A program made the position numbers and the translations under genes. A model generated the notes under the pieces. It did no database searches. It was not told the DNA's origin and was given only the letters and a program-made list of their open reading frames with translations. Shown here in pieces: positions 23,625-36,019 of a stretch of 64,000 nt of DNA; positions within the stretch are counted from its first letter, which is position 1, and each line of letters begins with the position of its first letter. Location of the stretch: assembly GCA_921293015.1 (NCBI GenBank), contig OV121085.1, forward strand, positions 17,509,731 to 17,573,730, read 5' to 3'. The stretch comes from Phorcus lineatus. Lineage: Eukaryota > Mollusca > Gastropoda > Trochida > Trochidae.

Positions 23625-26220
23625 TTCATTTACAACGATGAATTATAGGATCACTAAAGACAATATATGATGATGCCTTATACAGTACAATATTTTGCTG
23701 AGATTTTGTTTATGATACTTCTGTTAAACTCTGAACACACTATGTATGCATATTTTCTTTCATAAACTGAGAAGTGAAACTCCCAACCCCATACCTCAGA
23801 CACATGCTTGATGATTACAAAAAATGACACATTAAGGATGAATTAAGTTTTCTAGATAGAAATTGATTAGTTCTTAAACTCTAAGAGATCAACACTTGTA
23901 TCATCCCGTTAAATCAGTGTATTATTATCTGCAAAGCTTCTACAACAACCTTCCATCTTGCAAAGTAAATGCACATGTTGTATATATAACATACGACATG
24001 GTCGATAATAAAAACTTATATTTCATAAGATGACATTAACGTACAAAATACAAATTGACCTTTATATAAAGTAGATGATAAGTAGAGGCAACATTACTTG
24101 CACCTGTAATGATGAGAATTAAAAAAGTGGAAAGGTATTTGGTAGTCCTGTTTTGAACGTTCCAGCTGTAGTTACATTGAAGTGTTTTTCATAAAAAATT
24201 CTGTTCACTCCAACTTTTTGCGGAACAATGTAATTGAGTCTTATTCTCTCACGAATGTTCTTTTGGCAGTGAGAAAATTGGGAATCCTTGATAACTCTAA
24301 AATGACATAGGATGTGATGGCCGTCCTCAAGAGATGAAAAAAGCATTTTTTTACCGTATTCTTATGAATTAATCGTATTCTTGCAGAATCGAAGAAGATT
24401 AACGTTGAGTCTTTCCCTAAAGACGCCGTTACCTAAGCAAGGTCATTACGTCAGAAGCATTGTTTTGCATTGTCAGCTCATTGTTGTTGACTACTGACTG
24501 ATAACAAGGTTTAGTCTCATTGGTGTATATGTATCCAGGTATTTCACAATTTCATCATTTAATAAATAAGACGATTCGCTTATTTTAAGTGTTACAATGA
24601 TTGCAATGATTGCGGTTAATCACGCTCTTTGTCTTGAGCAGAGCTCTGGGACCAGTTGATAACAGTGTTCAAGCTTTGGCAAGAACAAATCAGACACAAC
24701 ATTAGCTTTCTTCTTAGATAAACAGCCCTGGAAACTTTATTGAGAGCGAATAAGCCTGAGAACAGGGAGTATTCATATTAAACCAAATCCAAGAGGGTAT
24801 GTCTACAACATCAGATGTAAGTGTGGCAACATCAGATGTAAGTGTGGCAACAGCTAAATGTAGAATGAATGGGTGATTATCAATAAATCAGTGAAATGAG
24901 ATGGGGAACAACGATAATTACTATCAATATGTATCATAAATCTCTTTATTTCACGGATGAATGATTGCGATGATTTATATACATTTATATTTTGAAATCG
25001 TGATGTGTATGCACTATCTTCCAACATATGGTTAAGATAAACATATAGATATGTGCGCCTTAACGGTAATTTGCACTTTTGTCTCTGTTGTATGTACAAT
25101 ATTAAAAAAATAATGACAAATGTACAAATGTTTCATTTTCCTTCAAGGAGTACATGTATAAAGACAATTTTAAACTGCTAACAGAATAACGCAACTTAGT
25201 GTGGATATAATTGATAGTTCCTCCCAATGCTCAGTTTTACTTGGTAAATATCAACCTTTCAACTACCTCTCATTTCTAAAAGATTTATGAACATTTATTA
25301 AAATATACCTTTGATGTCAGCTAGTTTATGTAAGGAAGATTGATAATGAACAGGAATAGCTGCATAATTTTTTTTAAAACTAAAATGTTTCAAAGGAAAT
25401 TTATTTTTTCCTGCAAATAATTTCGTTTTGAATTTTAAATTTTAAATTTTCGAAGTTTGTCTTGTATTTGAGGCAAAAGAATAGTATTGTTTTGGTAAAA
25501 AATCATCATGACACAAACTTAAAAAAATGTAAAATATCAACATGACTTGCTTATCTTGTGTAATATGAGGGACGGCATGGCCTTTTGTTTAAAAAGGTAT
25601 TTTGTCATGTTTATATGAAAATTCCCTCCAGTGGCCGAGATAATTTAGATGATATATCCCTTCTTTCCTTAAATGAAAGAATGTCCTGGTATAGTTTACG
25701 AGAACCATATCAGTTTGATATCAAATGATGATTGATGAATGTTTTTGTACTTTGAAAGCAATCAAAGATGTAAAAATAAAGTTATTATGAATTATGCACT
25801 AAATGAATGAGAGTTCTTTAAAATCGTCCTTGACATGGTGGAAGAAAAAATGAATAATAATGAAAATTTGTTTTTGTGTTTTGAAAATAGGTTAATGAAA
25901 TAGAGAACAGCTTTACATGAGGTATAACCATGTGACATAAGTGTTGGAATTTTATATTTTCGGTGCTCTCAATAAAAACTTGAAAACAATCCAGTAGGCA
26001 GGAGGTTAAAGTGATTGAAACTTCAGAAAGAAAACATGAACTCTGAGAGTGCAGCTATGTATAATTACAACACAATTTCATTTCCAAAATGTTAAAAGTT
26101 TTGAATCCACGTAGATGATAAAAACAAGTCAGGATTTCTTCACACAAAGTGCATATGTAGCTTATTCATACATGGCTTGATTATACGTCACAGTGATTAC
26201 ATGAGGCAACAGCGTGTTCT
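23625..26220. other. Intergenic stretch with a small tandem repeat
   Basis: AT-rich. About two copies of a 21-23-bp unit (ACATCAGATGTAAGTGTGGCA) lie at 24,806-24,851. No gene seen. Confidence 0.45.
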
Positions 26221-26221
26221 A

Positions 26222-26580
26222 AAAGATATTGACTACCCATGTTTAATTCAACGACTTGAAATTGACAAGAGATTGACATGGAAACATAGTAAATTGGAAT
26301 TGAATTCACAATAATAATCAATGATTACGACTGTCAAGTATAATGGGTCAATTCAAAGATAAAATTGAAATACCCACACAATATTCGGTAAATGATAAAG
26401 AAATTACCCTCATTGTCATGTTAAAGAGATTTAAACGATATTGACAACCCATGTTTAATTCAACAACTTAAGAGAAATAAATACACATTGACATGCAAAC
26501 CATATAATGATTCAAAATTTAAAGTTTTTGCAATGATTACAGATGTCAAGTTTTTAAAGATCCAGTTTCGATATGGAAAG
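26222..26580 (+). repeat. Two tandem copies of a unit of about 0.2 kb
   Basis: The block at about 26,222-26,355 and the block at about 26,432-26,560 both begin with a GATATTGAC.ACCCATG sequence and TTTAATTCAAC.ACTT. Both continue through a TTGACATG block and an ATGATTAC block to TGTCAAGT. They are diverged direct repeats with an offset of about 213 bp. Confidence 0.7.
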
Positions 26581-26686
26581 GTCAAGTAAATCAATGTGAT
26601 TGTAATTAGTTTTTGCATTGCATTCTTTTGAATGAAAAAGAAAATTTGGCAAGAAGCTCACAGCTCAAACCGTACATTTGACACTT

Positions 26687-26691
<5 letters not shown>

Positions 26692-26751
<60 letters not shown>
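26692..26751. repeat. (TA)n microsatellite, about 30 units
   Basis: An uninterrupted TA run of about 60 bp. It is likely length-variable and able to extrude as a hairpin. Confidence 0.97.
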
Positions 26752-26752
<1 letters not shown>

Positions 26753-26754
26753 CA

Positions 26755-28455
26755 GGACATAATATAATGTTTCACCATGAGTTAGAATTTAGTCGACACT
26801 AAAGAAATGATTTGGTTTCCGGAATTCACCAGGAAAGTTTTTAAATTAGGTATCCATTTGGTTTCCATGTTGTTTATTGCTAGTTTCCGTACTCCGGAAA
26901 CCCAGGTCATTTTTGTAGTGCGAAAGCTACCAATTTCATTTCAGTAAATGGAAAATTGGAATCCTTGAACCAAAACCCGTCAACCAGTACATTGAATTTG
27001 ATAGTCAGGAAAGTCATGCATGCACAATTGATTATTGTTTCGTGTGCGTACTCAAATAGATAAAAGCAGCTGATTGATCCCTTGGTATTCGTTGCAATCA
27101 AAAAATATCTATTTCGTGAATATTGTATGTACTGAGAACGTATTAACTCTTTTTAATGGATCAAGAGTAAATTAAAAATATTATGATAAATATACTACTG
27201 AAACACACTAACCTGTTCAGAGTAAATGTATTCTAAACATTATTTACACACAACACATCATGAATTTGTTAAATGTGCCTCTGGCCGAGACAATAAATAA
27301 CAACATGTATCGAACTTGCTGAGTGTTCATGTTACATATAGATTGTGCAAATGTTTCACTTATAATTATCTTTGAATAACAGGTTTCAATTATGAATATA
27401 TTATAAGCGAAATATACTCGAAAACGTACAACGGAATATTGACATTGATTAAGATAATTGTTTTGCAATTTTATAAATTCATTTTCTTGGTATATTTTAG
27501 ATTCAAATGTTTATTCACACCTCTGTGAAAAACTTTCTTTAGAGTGGCATTGAGTTCCATATTTTGTTTCTATTATTTAAAGTGAGCTACTCTGTTCCAT
27601 TGAATAGACGTTCTATCTGACCTCTGACCTCATTCAGCTTAGTGGCAGTGAAGTTTCTCGCAACTTATAGGTGCGCCATCAAAGTAACGCTATAACATCC
27701 TTAGAACGCTGGTTCCGACTTTACTATGGTAAGGCAGAAATGCTAATGATACCTACTTTTCTTTCTAATTCGATAATATTAACATGTTAATTGTCAAGGG
27801 ATGACAGAAACTCAGTGTATCTTTATTAAACAAATCAAATCAAATATTGACGCTTGCAAAGCAAAAACATTAATGCGCACCAATTAGCTCATCACAAACG
27901 CATCGCAAACGCAGAAACAGATAAGGAAAATAGATTCTTTGGAAAGCTTGAAAGAATTAAACGACGTACTAATAGTAAAATCTTTGATACAGATGACAGA
28001 GCGGTAATGAATATACTTTGAAAGAACTGTCATTCACTTCATTTGTCCACATTAGGCGAAATCCAGCTGTGAAAAGCTCATCAACATTTAAGACAAATAC
28101 GTATCTTTTTGTTAAAGAATGGAGTCATTTTCAACCACCCGCAGTTTTCAATTCGAGGCAAATTGATCATAAGTCAGATTTCAGTTATTTTGTGGATGTT
28201 TCAGATAATCAATATGAATTTTCCAAAGTACTGTACACGTGGCATCTTACGGCTTGTTATTAATACATCAATTCTTGTCTTGGGACAAGAATTATATTAT
28301 GTATAGTTTGTTCTTCATTTCGTATTAGGATATCTGATATTTGTTAGAATAAGTTGAGGATTAGAAGTAAAGAATGTCACTATTTAACAGTTACTTGGTT
28401 CGGACGGATTTAAGACTAGGTTGCGTCCTTTCACCTGTTTTATTCACTCTCTACA
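26755..28455. other. Intergenic stretch, nothing recognised
   Basis: AT-rich. The 81-codon frame at 28,018-28,263 (+) and the 74-codon frame at 27,244-27,468 (-) show no known domain, and I do not call them genes. Confidence 0.4.
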
Positions 28456-28461
28456 CTTATC

Positions 28462-28581
28462 AATCTGATTAAAATCAGATGACGTATCGCTCGCTTAACA
28501 TTTGTCCATCATCAAATCTGAAACGAAGCGAAACGAAACAAAATTAAACAAGCGGAATTCCATCTGATTTTAATCAGATTG
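28462..28581. repeat. Paired palindromes, each an AATCTGATT..AATCAGATT hairpin
   Basis: CAATCTGATTAAAATCAGAT followed by G (28,462-28,482) recurs as its reverse complement at 28,561-28,581. Each arm is also nearly self-complementary. The 78-bp spacer is GC-richer than its surroundings and holds GAAACGAAGCGAAACGAAAC. It looks like a very small inverted-repeat element with no coding capacity. Confidence 0.75.
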
Positions 28582-28584
28582 CAA

Positions 28585-29990
28585 AAGTTGAGGACCACCC
28601 CAATATTCAATAACCAAAACTCCAATGGTCAATATTGTTTTCAATATTGTTAAGTCTTTAAAACTCGTATTGACTGATATAGTATTACCTACCTAGGAGA
28701 TAGTTCACACAAAACATTTTACAATTGACGCTGATACGCCTCCGTACACAATTAAAATACATAAAACATACTGCTTGTTTTATAATTTCCACCCAAAAGG
28801 TTATGAGAGCAAACAATTCTTAACAAACAAAACACATATTTTACATATTAGTAAGAAAATGATACATGGTATTTGACCCGACAAACCATAGTGAGATGTA
28901 GGTAGGCTAAAAACACTGTTATGATGCAAATTGGTATGGTTAATTGATAAACTGGTTTGTATTGCACACTTGGAAAAGAGTGATACGGTTTCAAATATAT
29001 ATGGTTATTTTATATTTAGATATATTTGGGTTAATAGAGAATAATGATAAACTTACCGTTTAATCAAATATTTCATGTTTCGGAATTTAACGAATGAAAA
29101 CGAATTTGATACCGAAACCATTCACGAATTTAAGGATAAAAATCATGAAACGGGGTGGACATAAACTTTTGTTTTCATTTTTACTCGCTGCATTATATTT
29201 AAAACATTTTGACGTCAATCACTCCCAGGGCTGTCTTAAATGCCTTTTTTCGAACGTGTCCAGATAAAAAAGAGAACAGGTATTAATGTGTTGCAAATTT
29301 TTTTCGTTTGGTGGTTCTTTTCACTTACTGACAGCAAAACAAATCAAATAAAGTTATATCCCTTTGCAGAAGATCGGTTTCTCGTTTGACAATACATCAA
29401 CATGCAAGGTGTTTAAATGGTCTGAAATTGAATTAAATTCCTGGGAAAAGAATCTTGATGTGCAAGTGATGAAAACCAGACGAATGATCTGAAACTCGGA
29501 GAGAACTTTTTCATAATCTGATTTACAGGATACGTTGCATGTTTCATATCGTTCATCGTGGTATTATGCCTTAGAATGATTATAATTTATATTTCAGTTT
29601 TACCGCAATATTTAAACAATCGACATCATGTTCTTAAAACCTCTTCGGCGTGTACCTGAAGGTTTTTGATTGATAAATAATATCTAAGCTCGACCTTTCA
29701 ATATCTAATGGGTATATTGATGTTGAATTTCCATGGTTTGTTATCTTAATTCGTTTATGTTTGTTTGATTCTACAACAACGTTTCTTAAAAGAGTTTTAT
29801 GTGAGATGGATTTGTTTATCAGACATAGTTTATTTCTTTTTGAAAATAGGTATAAATATAAATATATAAATATATATATATATATATGAGCATTAAAGAT
29901 ATAACTCAAGAATGAAAGATGAAATAGGGTTTCAGCATCACATCAATGATTTTACTTTTACCATCAACTGAAGGCGAAGAAAGATATAAC
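28585..29990. other. Intergenic stretch with a short (TA)n run
   Basis: AT-rich. ATATATATA runs at about 29,858-29,888. No gene seen. Confidence 0.4.
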
Positions 29991-30341
29991 CCACATACCA
30001 AGATGTACCCAAATATGTTATCAAGTGAATATGTTATTGAGTTAATTAGCTATTATCATCCAAAACTGTGTTCCACAGGAGATATTGCTTGTGGAAGATC
30101 AAGCGATATCTCCTAGGAGATATCGTTTTGACAGTAGATTTTGAACAATGCCCTATTACAGTCAAGTTCTTGACATCACATTTGTTTTACAACATCAAGT
30201 AATGACATGACAATGCTCTGACGGCATAAACATGATCACGTCACAGTGCTATGGCATCAGCTTACTGAGAGTCTAAGAGTAGTGCAGTGTTCAAAATTAT
30301 ACATTTTTCACGGAATGGGAATGAAAAATGATTTTGGATGA

Positions 30342-30480
30342 TAAATAGAATCTCACCCTCGTGTCTTCTGATATCAAATATATCAACACTTGTTGATAAA
30401 GGTAAAACTATTTGTAAATTTTAACAACTCGTGTTGACATATTTGATATCAGAAGACACTTTGGTGACATTCTCTATTTA
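30342..30480. mobile_element. Foldback MITE FB2, copy 2 (most complete)
   Basis: 139 bp. The left arm is TAAATAGAATCTCACC, then GTGTCTTCTGATATCAAATA and TATCAACA. The right arm is the complement, ending TCTCTATTTA. The central 20-odd bp are AT-rich. Both arms are complete, so this copy defines the family best. Confidence 0.85.
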
Positions 30481-30954
30481 GCAATGACAATGCACAAATG
30501 CCCATGTTCGTGAATCTTTGCTGTTGTAACATAATTCAATCTGACTACAATGTAAATGTAATGAAACCCACTGCGTTGAAACAAAGATATTGCAGATAAA
30601 TCAAACGGTATTCCATATGGAAATGTTAACAATGCCTACTCTATTTTATCAGTCAACAAATAAAATTGAAAAAAGTCTTACATAGTGCTATTATCAAGAT
30701 AATGGATAAGTGACAATAGTAAATCAACGAACTTAAAACTTGTGTCTCGTTTTCAACGCCCGACCACTATATGGTTAAAATGCACAGGCTGGATATGAAA
30801 ACATGGCGTGTAACATAATATGTAAATTGTAATAATAACAGCATTTATTAATAAAAAGAGGAAGATCCTTCGTCTTTAGAATAAATGATAATACTCACAG
30901 AAAACTATCTCCCAATTTCATTAGACTCTTTGTTGTAGTACTTTAAGGTTTTTA

Positions 30955-31185
30955 CCATTCGTGTAATTGATTTTTTATGCAACCGACGTCTAAGTAAAAC
31001 AGACCTCTTCCGATTGTCAGGAAGGAAGAATTAATTAGAGTTGTCTTGTCCCTACAATGGTTTCCTCTGTCTCGTTCTGTTGGTCCTGCATCGGAAGTGG
31101 AGGGTTACTTTTGGGAGCCAAACTCTGTAGAGCAAGCCCCGTGGTGCCTCATAATCTTTGTCTTAACTCGGTCTATCAATCAATG
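30955..31185 (+). repeat. DR1 dispersed repeat, copy 5
   Basis: One of the two best copies. It runs from GTAAAACAGACCTCTTCCG through TGTCAGGAAGGAAGAATTAA and CTCGTTCTGTTGGTCCTGC to CCCCGTGGTGCCTCATAATC. It lies inside duplication copy A, and its partner is the copy at 44,141. Confidence 0.85.
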
Positions 31186-31645
31186 AAAAATAGCTTCCAT
31201 TAATCAAAAGTTGAACATGTTTTTATGGAAAAACAACTGTAACGTCACACAATTGATTTTCTTAGTTTCAATCCGAGGATTGAACATTTCTCATCACAAT
31301 CACCAATGGTCATTTAAGCTTCAGCTTCAAAAAGTTTTGTGACAAGAGGGATTTGTAACTACAATTTATAAAGAATCATCCATGGCAATTCTAACTTATG
31401 CAATGTCTTGAATTCTTAGAAAGAGGTAGAACTTAAAGTTCACCCTATGTTTTAAGTAAATGGTTCTGTGATATATATTTATATCACATTTAAATAGAAA
31501 TTCAAAAAAAGTTAAATGAATCTGCTTGATTGTGTAACAGTGGTGGTAATAACATCCTCGTGTATTGTAACATTTTTCGCATATCAAAGATTATGTCCTT
31601 TCGTTCTTCCTTTCATTTTTCCTTCATTATGAGGGTATAACCTAT

Positions 31646-32853
31646 ATAGCCTTGAAGTAAATCTTAAGAAGTCAGGAGTTATTGTTTTCAGGAAAGGTGG
31701 TATTTTAAATAAGTTTGAAAAATGGACATATTGTGATAAGAATATTGATGTTGTGACATATTATAAATATCTAGGATTGACTGTGTCTTCTAGATTGTCT
31801 TGGTCAGTAGCTTGTAATCAGCTGGCTTTGCAAGCATCTAAAGCCCTTATTCCAGTATATAATGTTTTGAAAGAAAATAAGTTTATAACCTTTCCAGTGG
31901 TTTGTAAGATTTTCGACAGAAAAATCGCACCAATCCATCTTTATGGATCTGAGATTTGGGGTGTAAAATATAATGAGTCTATAGAAAAAGTCCATACCGC
32001 AGATTTCAAACGTTTCTTAGGCATTGGTAAATATGCTTCTAATAAGGCTGTTTTAGGAGAAACAGGCCGCACAAATTTATTTGTTTCATCTCAACTTAGA
32101 GCTGTAAAGTACTGGATAAAGATTATTCGCATGAATTCTACGAAACTACCTTTACATTGTTATAATATGTTGAAAAGGTTAGACGAAAATGGTAAAACTT
32201 CTTGGGTGTCTGATATTAGAAATATTCTTTTTATGTCTGGTTTTTCACATGTATGGTTATCACATGATGTTGGAAATGATAAGTTTTTCACCTTTGTTCT
32301 TAAGCAGCGATTGAAAGATATATTTTCACAAACTTGGCATTCTCAAATAACATCCTCAGATTACCTATGTCATTATTCAAGTGTTAAATCAATAATCTTC
32401 CCTGAGGCTTATATTACTGAACTTCAAGATATAACTTTAAGAAGAGCTTTTTGAAACTACGCATATCTTTACACGATTTTAATGTGAAACACCTCAGAAA
32501 GAAAAATGTTCAAGATGACAATATTGGCTTATGTACATATTGTAAAGAAGGCTGCATCGAAGATGAATTACATGTATTTTTTTATTGTAGTTATTATAAT
32601 GAACTTAGAAATAGATATCTCCCAAGCATTTCTACTATCCACAAAGATAAGCAATTACTGATAAATTTGTTAAACTCGAAGAATAGAAATGTGCTAATAT
32701 CTGTGTCATTCTTCCTTAAAAAGGTCTTCGAAATAAGAAAAACATGATTGTACTTATATATTATCACGTGACTGAAATCATATATCTGTAAACCAAAACT
32801 GTACTATGGGTCATTTGGCCTACATTATTGAATAAAGATATGTCTGTCTGTCT
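31646..32853 (+). mobile_element. 5'-truncated non-LTR retrotransposon (jockey/CR1 group)
   Basis: Flanked by an 11-bp target duplication, GTATAACCTAT, at 31,635-31,645 and 32,854-32,864. It ends in an AATAAAGATA(TGTC)n tail, a typical LINE 3' end. Only the region downstream of the reverse transcriptase catalytic motifs remains: the 5' break falls just before the YKYLGLTVSS block. The length is 1,208 bp, which fits premature end of reverse transcription at insertion. Confidence 0.92.
31651..32747 (+). pseudogene. LINE ORF2 C-terminal part (post-RT and zinc-knuckle region)
   Basis: The + frame is open from about 31,651. It carries TYYKYLGLTVSSRLSW, the LYGSEIWGVKY block and FLGIGKYASNKAVLGETGR, all typical of the region after the RT fingers/palm in jockey/CR1-group LINEs. 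It stops at 32,454. One frame over, 32,451-32,747 continues with CTYCKEGCIEDELHVFFYC, the C-x2-C...H...C knuckle found at the C-terminus of these proteins. A single frameshift near 32,450 therefore separates the two parts. The endonuclease and the catalytic YADD motif are missing, so the fragment cannot move itself. Confidence 0.88.
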
Positions 32854-32864
32854 GTATAACCTAT

Positions 32865-34090
32865 CGTTTCAAACACCGAAAATGGTAATTGAAACACTTG
32901 TTTTTTCATTACTTTACCCTTGACAATGGGCCTCCAGTTCTGAAATCATCCTTCAGAAAAAATTATAGATGACGTCTTTAAGTCGCAAATAGACATCATC
33001 AACCAAATCACCAACCCACTTTAGAATAAGTAAAAAACACTCGTGTTAAATGAATTCCGAGTAACGAAGAACCGTAAAATAACTTCATTGTACACAAGAA
33101 ATGTTAATTTCTGTGGTCAAAACGTTATTTCGAACCCGTGAACGACTGAATCTGGTCGGATGACCTGAGACCAACGAAATCTGCTGCTATGTGACTGTGA
33201 GGGCAATATTAGGTGACCATTTTATTGTAAATGCATTCAATTATCGATAAGATAATCTTATTTTCATAATTTAAAGATATTTTGATGTTTTAACATTCTA
33301 ATACAGGGCTGAATTTTGTGTTTTTTTCTGGTGATCTCGACACTGAATCTGTAACGTGTGCGTGTACATTTCAGCGTGCTTCACGTGAAGCCCCGTCCAT
33401 GCTCCATGCGTCCGTGATACGCCTAAGTTGAAACGTTAGTATAAAACTGTCAACTTGTGTGGTACGGTGTTAAAGTAAAACAATGTTCGGACGTTTCATA
33501 CCTCAAATCAATTCAACACTAGAGACAAATCGTTCCTAAAAAGGTCATAGGTAATGACGTAATTTGATCCGGAGTTTTATAGATAGATGTTGGTAGATTT
33601 TAATTGACAATTATTTCTTTCAATGCTGCATAATTCCCTCAGTTAATTAGCCGGTTAAAGGAGCTGTAGCACGTTTTGTGACAGATTAATTCCTACAAAT
33701 TGTCCCAAATCAACATCGGTGTATGTTACTTGTATTTTCTTGACAAGCTAAACAAATCTAATGACTCAACTCGACCATTCGTTGTCGTAAAAGAAACAAT
33801 CAAGTCAATCAAGCCATCCGTGGCCAATTTTATGTAAACATCTTTAAATCAGTTGAGATAGGAAAATGTATTCACATACCTGTAGCGACGATGATAATGT
33901 ACGTTCGTTTTGAAACTGTTTTTTTTTTTATGTGTCTTTACAAATGTGCTTCTGTCACTATAACACTTTTAATCCTTTAGTTAGGGAAAGGGATTCGCAT
34001 AACTTTTCTTATCATGATACGTTCGTTTTTAAACTGATTTTTTATTTTATCAAAAATCGTTTCTTGCATTTATGAAACATTTTACTTTCG
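32865..34090. other. Intergenic stretch inside copy A, nothing recognised
   Basis: No partner in copy B, no gene and no inverted-repeat element recognised. This may be an insertion of unknown type in copy A or a deletion in copy B. Confidence 0.4.
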
Positions 34091-34097
34091 TTTTCGT

Positions 34098-34204
34098 ACG
34101 GTGGCATATTAGGGCCATCGGGTTTTTGAAATTTCAAGAAAAAAGTTGAAATTTCAAGTTACGTAAGTTGAAATTACAATATGTTGTCCCTAATATGCCA
34201 CCGT
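34098..34204. mobile_element. 107-bp MITE with ACGGTGGCATATTAGGG termini and 8-bp target duplication
   Basis: Perfect 17-bp terminal inverted repeats (ACGGTGGCATATTAGGG and CCCTAATATGCCACCGT). They are flanked by GTTTTCGT on the left and ATTTTCGT on the right, i.e. an 8-bp duplication with one mismatch. An 8-bp duplication is the hAT-type length. The interior holds GTTGAAATTTCAAGTT and a related second block. Confidence 0.85.
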
Positions 34205-34209
34205 ATTTT

Positions 34210-35585
34210 CGTGATCTATTTATTTATCTAACAAATACGTGTTCCTGGTCCTTTAAGGTCATAAGACACTGTCTTAGTGTAGACCGTAGGGGTTGGCAGG
34301 AAGGCACGGTACAAGACTAAATTACCTTGTGCGTCACAAACACACTTTCATTTTGTTCATTCACTTAACGTATATTTTCGTGATGTCAGTTATATATATA
34401 TTGAATAGAATAGAACGAGTCAATTTGGATTATTAGAATTCTTGGAAAAGACTTATCTGAATATAAGCCTTATGAACACAGTTAATACATTTACCTCTTG
34501 GGAAACTTTGCTTTTTGTGGCTCGCGGTCTGGCATCAATATATTTCAATTTCCTTATTAATAGATTTTAAATCTATTCAGACAGTGTTAAGACTCGTAGC
34601 TTTAAAGCATAGAATCTCAAATGCCAAAGTAGATGTTTAAAAATGTCTAATTCCCTGCATTGGAGTGACCGAATAAAAATGTTATAATTGGGATAAAATT
34701 GTTCAGAAGCTCTCGTTGGAAAAGTATATAAACAACCGGGCAAAAGAAAGGTTTCACTCATTTTTCAAGTCTATGAAATAAAATGAAACGCAGATAGGAG
34801 AAGTATGACGATTGATTTATAAACAGATATCATTTTGCAATATTCTCTTTAAAAAGCATCCAAATATCGGCATTCAATTTGCACCAATACACAAGGAAAG
34901 AGACAGGGGTCAATATTAAAAATTACACATGTGGAGTTTAAAAGACAAGTGCACAGAAACTCTCAGTAGTCGCAGGAATCACGTAGTCTGTCATCGGTAG
35001 CGAGTGTGACCAGCCTGGACATTAATGCAAGCAAGTACACGCCTCCACAGGCCCTCGGATCATTAAAAAAATTATTGAATTTTTTTAAAAAAATATGTTT
35101 TAAAAAATTTTTTTTTGACAACCTAAATCGAATTGTACCTCTGTTAATAGTAGCCTATATGGAAAGGCCACACACTCAATTCGCCCCCACCTGCTTTCTT
35201 GACCGAATGCTACAATAAATACGCATGCAATCAATATAAAATTTATGCAGACATGTTCTCAAAAGATTGGCCTTTCTACTCCAACTCACTTAAACAAATA
35301 AATCTTTGGGGTTCTTTAATGAGGACGCCCGAAAGACGATTTCCACGCCCAACTTAATGCAGAGGGGACAAATGGCCGCCATCACCGTCTTATAAACATG
35401 TTCTCCGGTTGCATTCTCTAATTACACGGGTGTAAGCATATTTACCAAAACGTCATACTATTTTCAAAAAAGACCTTGTAACCTATATTCATAGAACTCT
35501 TTCTTCATTTATCTACCCGACTTCTAATTGCTTCACGAAAAAGGCGCAAGATTGTGTCAATTTGAAGAACAGTAGTAATATAACC
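34210..35585. other. Intergenic stretch inside copy A
   Basis: Only about 34,518-34,560 (GGCATCAATATATTTCAATT) has a partner in copy B. A run of T/A homopolymers lies near 35,065-35,120. No gene seen. Confidence 0.4.
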
Positions 35586-36019
35586 AAAATTAAGCATATG
35601 AGCGACGACTTAAAAATGTGTATTTTGTAGTTTAGAGACAAACGTTTTCTAAGACACAGGCCGTCAATGGCTGAACTATGTCGTAAAGGGGTGTTCACTT
35701 ATAACTCACTCTGAAACTCAACAAATTACTCTTTCATTGACTTTGTTTACAAAAGGTTCGCTTTCCTGTCAAAACAGAATGAAATGTATTACAGTTGTTT
35801 CACGTTTTGCACGTGCATGTGCCACAGCAAAGCCATTGCAACCAGAGATGATATTATATAATTTCTTGAGTTGAGTCTTGTATCGTTAAGGGTTTAAATC
35901 ACAGCGATTTTAAAAACAGTTATTGTATAAATGTCAGTGGTTGAAAACTCACTTTCATAACCAGGTCAGGCTGTGATAATCCAGATGCCAGATCGCCAAC
36001 GTAACATCGTAAATATTAA

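Noticed and set aside
28018..28306. Two overlapping + frames of 81 and 65 codons
   Set aside because: No domain, no splice-consistent neighbours and ordinary AT-rich composition. Not enough for a gene call.
29993..31315. Reading the 1.3-kb similarity with 43,299-44,530 as a transposon pair
   Set aside because: Similarity continues in collinear blocks far beyond, and the segment itself contains FB2 and DR1 in the same arrangement, so duplication of host DNA explains it better.
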